From: Terebella lapidaria
Lineage: Eukaryota > Annelida > Polychaeta > Terebellida > Terebellidae
DNA length: 64,000 nucleotides
Direction: 5' to 3'
NCBI GenBank assembly: GCA_949152475.1
Contig: OX424567.1
Span: 26,065,402-26,129,401, forward strand
Position numbers and translations under genes: made by a program
Shown here: positions 40,296 to 53,404 of the stretch, piece after piece
How the letters are laid out: each line of letters opens with the position of its first letter
How positions within the stretch are numbered: position 1 is the stretch's first letter
The notes under the pieces: model-generated
What the model was told of the DNA's origin: nothing
The model's input: the letters and a program-made list of their open reading frames with translations, nothing else
The model's database searches: none

Positions 40296-43207
40296 TGTAG
40301 ATCTGTGTGTAGATGCTTGTGTTATGTATACGTTATAAAACGTTTGGATTTCGAAATATATGTATGTACCTCTTCGGAAAAAATTCATTTTACATTTACT
40401 AATGAACAAGATGAACATCCAACTCAAACTTCGGTCTTTAAACTGATGTTCTTCCTTATATATTACTTACACACAACAATCAGTATAATAAGCGCAAACC
40501 ACAAAGAGTCCTATTTCGTCCAGCAGAAAGATCCCAGCAAAATTTGATGACCCAAGGAGCTTATTATTCATGCTGACTTCAAATGATTCCATAACAAAAT
40601 GTAGTTGGTGTCGAAATAACATTTACCAATGAACAAAATTTGGTTTTATACAGATTCCGTTGTACGAACAAAACAAAACAGCATCAATAATTTGTGTTGA
40701 AATCATGGTCTGAAGAATTGTAAAAATGATTGAAAATCAAAATAACCCGCGAGGTTCATTCTTTATTGAATGATTTATGAATTTATTTATGTATATGGTG
40801 GAAAAAAAAATAATTGGAGATATTTCGATGGAAGCAACTCATTACATCATCGTTATTATTCGTCGAAAATGATCTCAGTTTTAGGCAATTGATGACAGAT
40901 TACGGACTTTTAGCTTATTGCTTCATATGTGGAACTCGTTGAGGGGGAATATCGGCTATAATTCACGTCAAAATCAATACTATTATAGACAAATCTCCTC
41001 ACTTATGCTCAGGTAAAGCCATTAATAAAAAATTCCCTTGAAATTTGGAATCAATATAAGTGAAATTTAGTAATAAATAATTAGAGATGGATACCGACAA
41101 ACAGACAAATTCATATTCCAAGATCTATTCCATGGACGAATTTTACAAATTCAGTGTGAGTGGTCGAATCTCAGTGGTCGAATGATCATCTATGTTTTAT
41201 TGATAAGTATGGCCGAAATAGCTAGATACATGACTGTTGTTGGTATTGCAGAGAGAGCTTAAGTAGAGCAGCAACCAACTGTTATTTGAACAACAATTCT
41301 GGTACAGGTTGGATATATTGCAAGTTGTTGAATGATTGCATCATATTTTCCCTCAACAATCTCCACAATCGTTCCTCATTATTTTTATTACTATAGTATA
41401 ATAGGACATCAAACTGGAAGGTTTTTAATATGACGTTTAAGATTGTGTAACGACGACGTTCTGGTGATTTCAATGATTTGATACCATATGCAATTTTACT
41501 TCATATCTCGGCAGTTTCTTAACAAACTTACATGAAATTTCGAATATATATTCTGCATATATTGATGAAGGTATCGCGAAAAAGCGATCAACGATTTCAT
41601 TGATAAATTATTATATAAATTTAGTTGAACGTTGCTGGAACAAATGTAACTTACACGAAGCATTACAGCCTCGAGCCAATATACTTTTTTTTAAAAAGCA
41701 TTACTCACGTCAGCACGCTCGTTCTTTGCTTCCTGGATCATATTGCTTCAAACTTTTAACACCCAACATTTGACTCTCGTTTTACTCTGATAAAAATGAC
41801 GGCGCCTGATGAAAGAAGTTTCACATCCTCTTTGGAAGAACAAAGTGGATACAAATAGCACAGTGAGACATTCGCAAGCTCACTGTAGACTTGTAAACTG
41901 ACCAGATCACTCTAATGTGAAGGTTTTGTGGGAATACATCTTTCAATTACTAGTATGTTAAAACATAGGGTAGAACGTACATGTATGATACGCGTGTTTG
42001 ATAAATACCAGTATTACCTGGCTACCTTCCCTTGTTCATGAAACACGGTCTTGAAACAGTCATGAAACACGGTCTTCCATTACTGTCATACAGACCACTA
42101 CAGTCCGTGTAGAGGTATTCTATGACACCAGGTGTTATAGACAGGATATAATCTTGGTCCTCATCACAACCCATGCTATATTGGGTATGCCATGATATAA
42201 TATTTCTGTGTACAAGGAATAACAGACAGGTAGCTGAATTATGCTTGGAAACCTTTCTACCACAGAAGAGACAAATACTAACATTTTTGTTGGTAATGCT
42301 GGGACTTACCCGGATCATGTTCATTAATTTAATTCTATGTTACACCGTGTTAGTACCATATCACTGTGTACAAAACGTGCTTGTAAGGCAGTGTTGACGA
42401 TAATGAGAGTAACGTGACTTACGTTATATATCTCGATGCGTATATCTCGGTAGTCAATGAGAACCCGGGTGACTGTCACTTTCTATGGTGTGAATGAAAG
42501 GAAGTATTTGAAGCGTGGAAATATCACCCAAAGTGATAACTTGTATACACTTCACAAACGAAGGGAGGGAAGGAAACACAAGACAATGAAAATACCTTCA
42601 AGAGCAGAAACAACAACTAAAAAATACATAAGCTCTACATGTAAATTATTACCTGAACCGAACAATTCTCACTAATTACGAAAAAATATGATAAAAAAAG
42701 CTTTCTGGCTCAAGATCTCCTGACAATGATTTAACAAGCAGCAAATAGCCAAATACGGGCGTTGTTGGCGATTTTCCCCTGATAACAGGAGGGGAATTGC
42801 GCATTCTAGACACGTTCACAGGCATGCAACACATTGAAATTGTTATAGTGCCGAGATCGAAACTTTGAAGTCCTTCTGAAATCTCATTCTGACTTCCCAT
42901 CATCATCAAAGCCATAATGCGAGCTCATTCCCTGAGTGAAAACACAAAGTGGGCGCGTGATTACACATTGCCCTACCTTGGAAATAACGACATGAATCTA
43001 AATACAACGTGCGGCGGACAGGGCCAGGATTGTAGTGATCACGTAGTTGCCATGGACACTCACGTGAGGGAAGTTCTAGAACTCGGCACAAGCAGACGTC
43101 GAGTGGACACTGTGAAAGACAATTGTGTCGCAAGTGGATGTCTTGTTGTTCTAAGTGTTTGGTAGCTTATGATCGGTCACAGCAGGTCACGTGATGTCTT
43201 CTGTAAT

Positions 43208-43483
43208 GGGGTACAAATAATGAGGTACAAATTGTTTGTATCTTCCTGCAAATAGACCCATGTTGCCATAATAAGGCATTCCAATTTTTACAGTTTGATC
43301 ATGCATGACTAAAATTAATCTATATTCATAAGACATGGTCGGTGCTGACCAGTAAGGCGACTAAAATTTGTCAACAATACTGACATTGTTATGCATGGAA
43401 GGTTTTCCCAGAAGAGGGCATTAAATGCAACGTGGGTCTTTACTGAAAGACTTCAATGAATTTGCAATTGGCGTAGTTACCCC
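43208..43483. mobile_element. MITE, 276 bp, present only in unit 2
   Basis: Ends GGGGTA and TACCCC-like (GTTACCCC) enclose DNA missing from unit 1, where CTGTAATTGTTTG is continuous near 36951. AT on both sides is the likely 2-bp target duplication. No coding capacity. The short TIR and 2-bp duplication do not fix the superfamily. Confidence 0.7.
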
Positions 43484-43540
43484 ATTGTTTGGTCCGAGCT
43501 ACAAAACGACTTGGTTTCTATTACCTTGAGTGGCTCAAGT

Positions 43541-43988
43541 GTTTTAATTTTGTGCTGTATATTTTGCTTCACAGTGCATCAAAATATTCTGAACCAATTC
43601 AATGAATGCAAAACATTGTGATATTTACACATAACAGATAGGCCATCATGTTTGAAACTTTCCAGACGTTGCAATGTCTGACGGTATTACCCAGTCACTC
43701 GGTATCTTCACTGGTTCGTCGATCTGATAAATTGTGATGGATGAGTGTAAAACCTGTATTGATTACACTGGGTGGACTAGCCACGCATGGCAAGGTAACA
43801 CGCAAATTCATGATCCCACAAAATATCCCTGCCCTCCTGTATTGATTCCCATGTTATCTAAATATGCTTCTTAAGTAAAGGGTGAAGGGTTGCTATCGAT
43901 CCAAGGCGTAATTGGAAGTCCACATGAAATTCGATACATTACTCCATCATTGCCTTCACACTGGCATATCTTTGTTCCAAAACTAAAT
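43541..43988. mobile_element. Second unit 2 insertion, about 448 bp
   Basis: Splits the sequence that reads GGCTCAAGTGAAGCATTGC in unit 1 (about 37000). The ends TTTTAATTTTG and CAAAACTAAA are roughly inverted repeats. It has no long frame; probably another MITE-type insertion. Confidence 0.45.
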
Positions 43989-44473
43989 TGAAGCATTGCA
44001 ATATAGGTCAGTTAGATCTGGCGGTTTTTTGGCCTCAGTGTCCGTTTCGTGAGGTAATCACTGTGTTGTTGATCAATAAACACCGGTTTGATGTAGTCAC
44101 AATCCACTTTGTCTTCTGTGTTATTGATCTCCAGTTCAAAATAAAATTCTTCAGAAAAGTCGTTTTCAGGTGTAATATTTAAGATTGGTTCTCACCGCTT
44201 TTGATACTCAATACTTTCTAGTCAAAACATTAACAGAAACATATAGCCTACTATGTCAAAACATAGGCTGTCTCTCATCGTATTCTTAAAATACATCACA
44301 TAAAAAAAAAGACACAAAAGTCAGGCTTTCTTCAATCAATATAGTTATGTAAGTGCGCGATTGAATATAGTATTATTTTATCAGATAAAATGTATAGTAG
44401 GATCAAATGTAAAACTCGGGCTCCCGTGTCTGGATTAATGTGGTGACGAGAACATCCCAGTGTTCAGACATTA

Positions 44474-44493
44474 CCCCCCCCCCCCCCTCCCCC
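44474..44493 (+). repeat. Poly-C tract
   Basis: Fourteen C, one T and five C. Unit 1 has only a short CTCCTCCCCC here (about 37490), so the tract expanded in unit 2. The minus strand is a long G run able to form quadruplexes. Confidence 0.9.
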
Positions 44494-45259
44494 GTGCTCT
44501 CATATGTGATACGCAGACTTGGTATAGTTGAGTGAGGTAGGAGGTGCCGGAACTGCGATGGAAAGTTGGATAGCACCTCAGGCTACTCACGGAAGGAATC
44601 TCTGGGGTATAATCAGGGTGTGTGGGAAGAGTTCTCTGGTCACGTGACGCCAAGTACTCTGCTCATTAGGCGGTTTGCTCCAGGGCGTGTGACAGAAATT
44701 GTTCACGGGGAGCAGTGGCTATCTGATGATATATTGGAATTAACATTGTACTTTTTCATTATAGGCCTCTAAAGAACAGGCATCAAATAAAAACAACAAG
44801 CGAATCACAACAAGAGAATACCAATTACGTATTGACAACGGCTTCTGTACACTACATTTGAATGAACAACACTGACATCTCTTAAACGTGAACACGGAAT
44901 TTCGATCAGCGCGATTCTAACAAATCTGCTGGACTTGAAATGTTGATGAAAATGTTCTAGCGAATATGTACCGTACCATGCCATTTTGACTTGAATTGAT
45001 TAACCAGCACCTAGCAACTAGCACATTTTTGTGTGATGTATTTGCTTCCATATTTTATACACAAAGAGAGTCTCGTCAGAAAATCAAATAAGCCATATTA
45101 AAATTCACCTGAAGAACGTTTCAGACCTATCCGTGTAATTCTTGCCCAACAATGGGTATACTGTGTCACAAATGTTAATGTTATGTAGATCGTTAGAACT
45201 GTCTGAAGCATGACATCGTACCAACAACCCTGTGACATTCTCGGATGATTCACTTTTAT

Positions 45260-45494
45260 TTACAATCCCTCAGAGAAATCACTCGAGGCAAACTTGAAGG
45301 GACCTGAGGGTTTTTGAGAGGCAAAAGTGACTTCCCGCTCAAAATATCCATATATTTCTTGGGTGGCAGAGTCAGGATGATCTTCTCCTAACAAGGTTGT
45401 CATGGCGACATTTATCTCAAGTCGCTGTGGACTTGATGAATGGTGCTGGAATGGATTATCTTCCTTGGCTTCACAAAACCTGACCTGGTTTAAA
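45260..45494 (-). CDS. Exon-like module, unit 2: last exon of unknown gene family
   Basis: Minus-strand acceptor ending GATACTTTCAG opens at 45494 into about 77 codons. Compared with unit 1 it keeps LNQVRFCEAKEDNPFQ and EVTFASQKPSGPFK but differs at a dozen residues and at the C-terminus (KFASSDFSEGL). The stop is the TAA that itself forms part of the AAATAAA poly(A) signal. The short intron-like gap upstream and the conserved acceptor support a real exon of a duplicated gene; the excess of replacement changes leaves open relaxed or diversifying selection. Family unknown. Confidence 0.4.
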
Positions 45495-47934
45495 CTGAAA
45501 GTATCATCCAAAGTGATAATCTAGAGATTGTTGGAGAATTGAAACTACGCATATGTACATTACATGACAACAGTCTGCTTGTTCATCCACTGATACCAAG
45601 GGATTATATTTCAGGGAATACTGCACATTATCATTTCTGGTGTTCTGTTTGATATGAATGAAGTGTTGTGACACTCGTAGCCAGTAGCCCAGATGCACTT
45701 CATATTGTTCAGCTTATGGTGACGATCGACTGCTTATCGAGCAGTTTATTGTACATGTATTTGACGAAAAAAAGCCCTGTGATAGGCTACATTAAAATTA
45801 AAAGCACAGTAACATATATTATAAAGTGTCACCAATGTTAGTGTTATCCAGATTGTTAGAACTCTCATTCATTGTCAGTCTGCCTGTAAATGACCATCTT
45901 GACAACGACCCTTTGACATTCTCTGATGGCTCACTTTTATTTACAATCCCTCAGAGCCACTCAGCAAACTGGAAGGGACGTGAGTTTTTGAGAGGCGTAT
46001 AACACAAACATTACATGCTGTCGAGTCAGCACCATATACCAAACAATGGTTCCATATATTCCTGAGGATGATCCTGTCCTAACTAGGTTGTCATGGCAAT
46101 AGTTCTCTCACCCAGCTATGAATTTGATGAATGGGGCTGAAATGGATTATCTTCGCAAAAATTGATTGGATAAAACTGGAAGTAGTATTGAAGTGGTATA
46201 ACCTGGAGATATAATCTGAAGCTGGTATCTTTAGAATTATCATATCTCCAATCTTCCAGTTGAAAGGAATGATATGAAAACCTGATATCCCATGCGACTT
46301 TCATGTTATACTTCCATGTTGCAATATATGTACTGTTATTTGATTCCGAGATAACGCTTCCCGTGGTGCTGGAGAAAGAGTTTCCTGCTGGAGTTGAAGG
46401 TTCAGTGCCTCCTGGGAATTGATCCTAATCTGAAAGAGTTGTTTTGTTTTAGTTGTCAAACCAGGCATAATGTTGTTAATCCTGCTGTTGTAGTAGCTTT
46501 TATGGATCAAGTATTACACAAAACAGGGAGAATGGAAGTATCTGCAATACAAATACTCATAACTTGAGTTACACTCCCTCAAAACTCCAGAATTTGATTA
46601 TTCACAATTTACAGAACGCAAAAATTTCATGACTGTTTCATACCGCTGAACATATATCCATATTGCTCATGTCGAAAATCTCTGCTCAATTGACTAATAA
46701 CACGTGAGTGATTACTTCATAGCACCAATATCCTAGACATTCACCACAACGGACGAGTATGCAGTTTTTGTTGATTTCCTCGGGACATATGGACAGTGAG
46801 GCCAGATGTGAATATTAGGTATTGCTATTCGAAGATGCGTTTCCCGCTCCCTCTTGTAGTACCATTTCAGACTTCTGGTTTGGACCGGTCTCCCATCACC
46901 AGGTGGCGTGCAGCAAAACTTATGTAGATATGTGTGTAGATGCTTGTGTTATGTATACATTATGAAACGTTTGGATTTCGATATATACGTATGTACCTCT
47001 TCGGAAAAATTTCGTTTTACAGTTACTAATGAACAAGATGAACATCCAACTCAAACTTCGGTATCTAAACTGATGTTCTCCTTTACATATTACTTGGATA
47101 CAACACTGGTGATCATTATAATAAGCGCAAACCATGAAGGGTCCTATTTTGTTCAGCAGAAAGATCCCAGCAAAATTTGGTGACTCAAGGAACTTAGTAT
47201 TTAGACAGACTTCAAATGATTCCCTAACAAAATGTAGTTGGTGTCGAAATACATAGCTACGAAATAACATTTACTAATAAACAAAATATGCTTTCATACA
47301 TTTGCATTATATCATCATTAATAATTGTCGAAAATGGTATCATTCTTAGGCAATTGATGACAGATTACGGACTTCTAGCTTATTGCTCCATGTGTGAAAC
47401 TCATTGAGGGGGAATATCGGCTAGAATTCAAGTCGTAATCAATACTATTCTAAAAAGTCTCCTCACTTATGCTTAGGTTAACCCACTGGTCAAAAATTCC
47501 CTCGAATTTTGCAAAGAGAGCTTGAGTAGGGCAACAATTACACCAATACAACTGTTATTTGAACAACAATTTCAGTACAGGTTGGATATATTGCAAGTTG
47601 TTGAATGATTGCATCATATTTTCCCTCAACAATCTCCACAATCGTTCCTCATTATTTTTACTACTATAGTATAATAGGACAGCAAACTGGAAGGTTTTTA
47701 TTATGACGTTTAAGATTGTGTAACGGTTATGTTCTGGCGATTTCAATGATTTAATACCATATGCAATTTTACTTCATATCTCGGCAGTTTCTTAACAAAC
47801 TTACATGAAATTTCGAATATATATTCTGCATAAATTAATGAAGGTGACGCGAATAAGCGATCAACGATTTCATTGATAAATTAGTTTATGAATTTAGTTG
47901 AACGTTACTGGAACAAATGTAACTTGAACGAAGC

Positions 47935-50196
47935 ATTACAACCTCGAGCCATTATACTTTTTGAACAAAACATTACTCACATCAGGACGCTCGTTCTTTT
48001 AAACCTGACCTGGTTTAAACTGAAAGTATCACCCAAAGTGCTAATCTAGAAATTGTTGGAGAACACAAACATTACACGCCGTGGATTCAGCACCATTTAC
48101 CCAACAATGGTTCCAGATATTCACGAGGAGACAGAGTCAGGATGATCCTTTCCTAACTAGGTTGTCATGGCAACAGTTATCTCACCCCGCTATGAACTTG
48201 ATGAATGGGGCTGGAATGGATTATCTTCGCAAAAATTGATCTGGATAAAACTGAAAGTAGTATTGAAGTGGTATAATCTGCAGATATAATCTGGAGCTGG
48301 TATCTTTAAAATAATCATATCTCCATCATATCTTCCAGTTGAAAGGAATGATATGAAACCTGAAATCCCATGTGACTCCCATGTTATGCTTCCATTTCAC
48401 AATATCTGCACTGTTATTTGATTTCGAGATAACGCTTCCCGCGGTGCTGGAGAATGAGTTTCCTGCTGGTGCCTCCTGGGTACTGATATAACTCTGAAAG
48501 ATTTGTTTTGTTTTAGTTGTCAAACCAGGCATCGGGTTGGTTAATTCGGCTGTTGTAGTAGCATTTGTGGGTCAGGAATTACACGAAACAGGGAGAATGG
48601 AATGCACTACAAATTCTCATAACTTGAGTTACAATTCCCCAAGACTCCAGATTATGATTATTCACAATTCACAAAATTTCATACATTTCATTTCATTCAA
48701 GACTGTTTCATACAGCTGAAGATATTTCCATATTGCTCATGTCGAAAATCTCTGCTTATTTGACTAATAACACCTGAATGATTACTTCATAGCACCAATA
48801 TTCCAGACACTTGTCCACAATGGACAAGTATGCAGTTTTTGTTGATTTCCTCTGGGCATATGGACAACGAGGCCAGATGTGAATATTAGCTACTGCTTTT
48901 CGAAGATGCATTTCCTGCACCCTCTTGTAGTACCGTTTCAGACTTCTCGTTTGGACCGATCTCCCATCACCAGGTGGCATGCAGCAAAATGTAACTGAAG
49001 TAGCTCTGTGTGTATATGCTTGTGCTATATATACATTATGAAATGTTTGGATTTCGAAATATATGTATGTACCTCTTCGGAAAAATTTCACATTTACTGA
49101 TGAACAAGATGAACATCCAACTCCAACTTCGGCATTTAAACTGATGTTCTTCTTTATATATTACTTAGATACGACACTGGTGATCAGTATAATAAGCACA
49201 AACCACAAAGAGTCCTATTTTGTCCAGCAGAAAGATGCCAGTAAAATTTGGTGACTCAAGGAACTCAGTATTCAAGCAGACTTCAAATGATTCCCTAACA
49301 AACTGCAGTTGGTGTCGAAATTACATAATTACGAAATTACATTTACTAATAAACAAAATTTGGTTTTATACAGATTCCATTGTATGAACAAAGCAGCGTC
49401 ATTTATTTGTGTTGAAATCATGGTCTGAACAATTGCAAAAATGATTGGTAATCAAAATGACCCTCGAGGTTCATTCTTTTTGCACATCTGCCAATCTTCA
49501 TCCATCAAATTAAATGACCCAATTTTTTTCATATTGTGAAAAAAAATTATTGGAGATATTTTGATGGAAGCAACTCAATATATCATCGTTAGTAATTGTC
49601 GAGAATGGTATCATATTTTTGGCAATTGATGACAGATTACGGACTTCTAGCTCATTGCTTCATATGTAAAACTCATTGAGGGAGAATATCGGCTAGAATT
49701 CAAGTCATAATCAATACTATTGTACACAAAGTCTCCTCACTTGTGCTTAGGTTAACCCATTGGCCAAACATTCCCTTGAATATTGGAATCAATATAAGCG
49801 AAATTTAGTAATTTAAAAACTAGAGATGGATACCGACTAACAGACAAATTCATATTCCAAGATCGATTCCATGGACGAAGTTTACAAATTCAGCGTGAGT
49901 GGTCGAATCTGAGTGGTCGAATGATCACCTATATCTTAATGATAAGTATGGCCGGATAGTTAGATACGTGATTGACTGTTGGTGGAAGTGCAAACAGAGC
50001 TTGAGTAGGGCAGCAATTAACACCAATACAACTGTTATTTGACAATACAACTGTCAATTCTGGTACAGGTTGGACACATTGCAAGTTGTTGAATGTTTGC
50101 GTCATATTTTTTCTCAACAATCCGCACAATCGTTCATCAATATTTTCAAAGTATAATAGGAAATCGAACTGGAAGGTTTTTATTGTGACGCTCAAG
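47935..50196 (+). repeat. Tandem array unit 3, internally deleted
   Basis: It starts like units 1 and 2 (ACGCTCGTTCTTT at 47988), then jumps at about 48000 to the part matching 45478, and at about 48063 to the part matching 46005, then runs collinear to 50196. About 4 kb of unit sequence is therefore missing. Confidence 0.8.
48326..48535 (-). pseudogene. Second exon-like module, unit 3
   Basis: The best-preserved version of the module also seen at 39.6 and 46.3 kb. After an acceptor-like AAATCTTTCAG near 48498 it reads QEAPAGNSFSSTAGSVISKS then NNSADIVKWKHNMGVTWDFR. It belongs to the unidentified minus-strand gene family of the array. Confidence 0.35.
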
Positions 50197-50244
50197 TTCA
50201 TGGAATAAAACCAGATGCCCCTGATTTTTTTCCGGGTCATTTAG

Positions 50245-51370
50245 GGGTGCCCATGATTTTGACCAGTACATATCAAACATTTTTGCCATAACTGGTTATC
50301 AGATGCTACCGTTTTAAAAGTTTTAAGGGGTAAATTGTAATAGGATATATAATATTGTAATAGGATATATAATTGTGAGGAGTAGCACATTTAATTTACA
50401 TTGTAAATATAATTCTATGCTAGAGCTATTGTCCAAATCTTAATGTCGGCAACTATATATATTACTACAATATATTTACTGTACTTTACCTTATAGAGCA
50501 GCATGGAATTCGTATAATTGGAGGTGAGTGCCATCTCCATTGTGAATGGTGACATACAAGTCGACTACCAGAGATATTCCTAGATTTAATAGTTACGGTG
50601 ATCCTGGTGTTTTGTAATAAATACTAACGTGGAATAATTTTTCTCTCACAAACACCATTGAGCAAAACCAATGCCTTGCTGTCCAGGTCTATATTGTAGA
50701 CCCTGGTGGAACACATTGTTGGGCAACAAAAAGTAACATTTCGCAAAACGTAAAGTGGCTAGAATTTGCGAAACGTACAGTGAAGCAAATCATAGAGTGA
50801 TGATGCAAATCTGCATGATGGTTTTCAAATCAAATGAAAACTGCATTAAATCCTAAAGTGAGGTCTAAAACACAAATCTCAAAGCGAATGGTTGAAACTA
50901 AAACAAAATAAAACACAAATGGTCTGAATTTTAGAAGTCGTTTAAAAATATGATAACGTGAGTCAACGGTTGTATGCTTTTAATACATCAGCATGCATAC
51001 GTCAAGTGTCAGGGCCATTACCACTGTTCGGAAGTATATTGCTGGGCACAGTAATCGCGCCAGATCCAACATTATATGTCACTTTGGATGACGTGCACTT
51101 CCCACTGTTACCGTTGATGCCAAAATGTAGAAATCTGTACTTGGTACGCCCTTCTGTTGTGAATGGTGTTAGAGTCATGTTTGTGACTTGTGATACAATG
51201 TTGTATCATCTCCTTGGCATCTTCGTATTTCGCTTTCAGTAAATTACACACATAACATACTTACACACTTGTATCATGATATACGATTTTTATACTTGTT
51301 TTTGTACACGTGAACTACTGGAACGAATCATGGGCCCTGTTCAAAACACCGGGGAAAATCATGGGCACCC
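50245..51370. mobile_element. Element with 16-bp terminal inverted repeats, 1.1 kb
   Basis: GGGTGCCCATGATTTT at 50245-50260 and its exact complement at 51355-51370 bound 1,126 bp. At the right side AATCATGGGC is iterated three times (51326, 51357 and 51381). Inside, a direct repeat of TTGTAATAGGATATATAA lies at about 50337-50371. A 94-codon plus-strand frame at 50958-51242 has no recognisable domain. This looks like a non-autonomous DNA transposon or a foldback; target duplication is not certain. Confidence 0.6.
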
Positions 51371-52244
51371 AGGGGAAAATCATGGGCTTTTGATATAATG
51401 ATCATCATAATTAGTGATTGTCATTGTCTGATGACCTGAAACAATACATATCGGCCCTAGTGCAGAGGAAATGATCGCTAAGTCACAATATAGTTCAATA
51501 GGTGGAGCTTTCACTTTCATATCTCAAGTGAAATATAAATATATAGTGATAATTTGCTATAAAAAAAAACGACACTGCATTGAGTTTCTACATCAAGGAA
51601 CATTCCTGAAGGTTTACAGACAGACGTGCATCAATCAACTAGATTTTATGAATGAGATACTAGTATACATATTAACCTTGCCTACAGCGTGCTGCACACA
51701 GCCAGGCTTCCAGGAAGAAATCGAGGGCAATTTCCGGTAAAAAATATCTTCATGCGCCAACATCAATGAACATAGCGGATTAACCATGTTAACTGGGACA
51801 CGTAGACGATGTAGGCTGGTGATGTTGGGAAATTACTTCAAGACAGGAATGTTATTGTTATATCTCTCAATGTATCGGAGGCAAATACAATCATTACTAA
51901 CATTTCAGAAAGCTGGGTTTGGAAGCAGTGTAGTTGGCATTAGGCATAAAGGTTTTTATTACTAAGAGAAACACACGAAAGGCCACATGAGAGAATATAT
52001 TTTATTTAAAAAATGGACTCAACTACTGTGTCTCTGAAGCTTTCTGCTAATCGAACTTTGCCCGTAGAGTGCACATTTTACTACAATGTGGTGAAGAATT
52101 TTCTGTGAAATTGACTTCCTCGCATTTCAAAATGAAGAAGCCTACACATACATGTTATATCAACAATGTGCCATGCTGTGTTGTTTATCCATCACATAAT
52201 AATATATTCGGCACATCTTGACACAAACCGCATGGAATCTTTGA
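51371..52244. other. No gene seen
   Basis: AT-rich DNA with short frames only, the longest being 89 codons at 51471-51740 with no motif. Nothing is called. Confidence 0.4.
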
Positions 52245-52735
52245 AGCATATTTGCAAAACTTCGATGTAATTGGATTTTCCCGTTCTAATCTCGTGTACT
52301 TGAAGTGACAGTCGTGTACTACGCAAAGGATTGAAGAACGGTACAAACCCAACATATAACAACATATAACCAACACGTAAATTGTCTTGCTAAAGTACAA
52401 CATTAAGTCGGCTTGACATGCAGAGAGACATTCGTAGATCCTCGTGCATTGCTACTTCTCTTTTGTCAAACCAGTTGTGAATTGAATTGGCATTTTGTCA
52501 GTCAAGAATAACCACACTTGGCACTTTTAATCGAATGGATTGTTCAATTTTGTGATGGTCTCTTTCCTTTTTTGACGTGACGTTTTTGTGATGGTGTTGA
52601 ACAATTTGTGTTTTAGGGAAATCAAACTTGACTTGGAATGAGTCTTGTCACTTAACAAAAATTGTGGAATAATAGTAATTGGATAATGTGTAAAACGGAT
52701 AACACTAGGCTATAACACTAGCCAAGCTGTTGAGA
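52245..52735. repeat. Repeat block paralogous to 13.7-14.2 kb
   Basis: Same orientation as 13735-14165. It ends at CTAGCCAAGCTGTTGAG, like CCAAGCTGCCTGAAC in the other copy. The TTAA MITE near that copy is absent here. Confidence 0.7.
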
Positions 52736-52739
52736 TTGT

Positions 52740-52960
52740 CTCGACATCGTCTCTGGATGACGTGATGCTTGGGAGGATGTTCGTATGTGTGAAGTTAGGG
52801 TGTGTGGCTAGAGGGGATATGGATGTGCATGAAGCAGGACGTATTGCTAGAGTGAATGGGCCTGTGTGTGAAGCAATCACGGCCAGTCCATAGAGAGTCC
52901 CTAGAAAGAAGAGAAAGAAAGCATCCAATAACTACATAAATGTGAGGAGGCAAGGAAGAA
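52740..52960 (+). repeat. Minisatellite-like stretch and family end
   Basis: Imperfect GACGT..TGTGTGAAG iterations related to the arrays at 54.4 and 57.7 kb, followed by the family words AACTACATAAATGTGAG near 52930. Confidence 0.55.
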
Positions 52961-53343
52961 TGTTATTTATCGACACGCTTCCAGTGATTCGTACTGTCGA
53001 GGTCCAGTCTCAGTCATTCCATTAGGTACGACCTGGAACATGTATTAGGAAAACAAACAACAAACGCATGTAATAGCTATCTGAAGAGTAATCGCGAGAA
53101 TTTTTAAAACAATCATATTTATGTTGAGAATTTATGTATTTATTACTTATATAGGTACATTTATATAAATACAGCCTGGACATTTGTTTAAACATGTGTC
53201 TGTATTTTCAAGGAAGGTAGGTAGGGCAGGTAGGGCACATGGGAAGACGTTGATTTGATGCGTGATGTTCCGATGTTGAATCTTCATACTTCGCATATGT
53301 ATATTAAATGAGTCTTGTTTGCAATAGTATCTATTGAGTGCGA
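52961..53343. other. No gene seen
   Basis: AT-rich DNA; a short GTAGG repeat lies near 53217-53236. No coding or RNA feature is supported. Confidence 0.4.
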
Positions 53344-53404
53344 GGTACATGTCAAAATTATATACCAAGCTCCCAGCGGCGAGGTTTATAATTTGACATG
53401 TACC
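53344..53404. repeat. Long-stem hairpin
   Basis: GGTACATGTCAAAATTATA (53344-53362) pairs with TATAATTTGACATGTACC (53387-53404), with one bulged base and a 24-base loop. The size is in the range of microRNA precursors or small foldback elements; nothing else supports either reading. Confidence 0.8.

Larger units (their letters stand above)
35545..41664 (+). repeat. Tandem array unit 1 (about 6.1 kb)
   Basis: First unit of a head-to-tail array. Landmarks repeat in unit 2 in the same order: GACGCTCGTTCTTTGCTTCC (35599), a conserved 250-bp patch at 36660, CTCCTCCCCC (37490), exon-like modules at 38469-38691 and about 39300-39545, a TTTCCTGCTCCCTCTTGTAG region (40210) and CAATCTCCACAATCGTTCC (41357). 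It has its own R1 insertion at 38881-39085. It carries only minus-strand gene-like pieces. Confidence 0.85.
41665..47934 (+). repeat. Tandem array unit 2 (about 6.3 kb)
   Basis: Collinear with unit 1 at offsets of 6.1 to 6.8 kb, which drift because of indels. Unit-specific features: a MITE at 43208-43483, an insertion at about 43541-43988, an expanded C tract at 44474, a 98-bp extra piece near 45600-45670, and absence of R1. Head-to-tail arrangement implies unequal exchange or tandem duplication. Confidence 0.85.

Noticed and set aside
50958-51242. 94-codon frame as a transposase of the 1.1-kb TIR element
   Set aside because: No catalytic or DNA-binding motif; too short for any known transposase.
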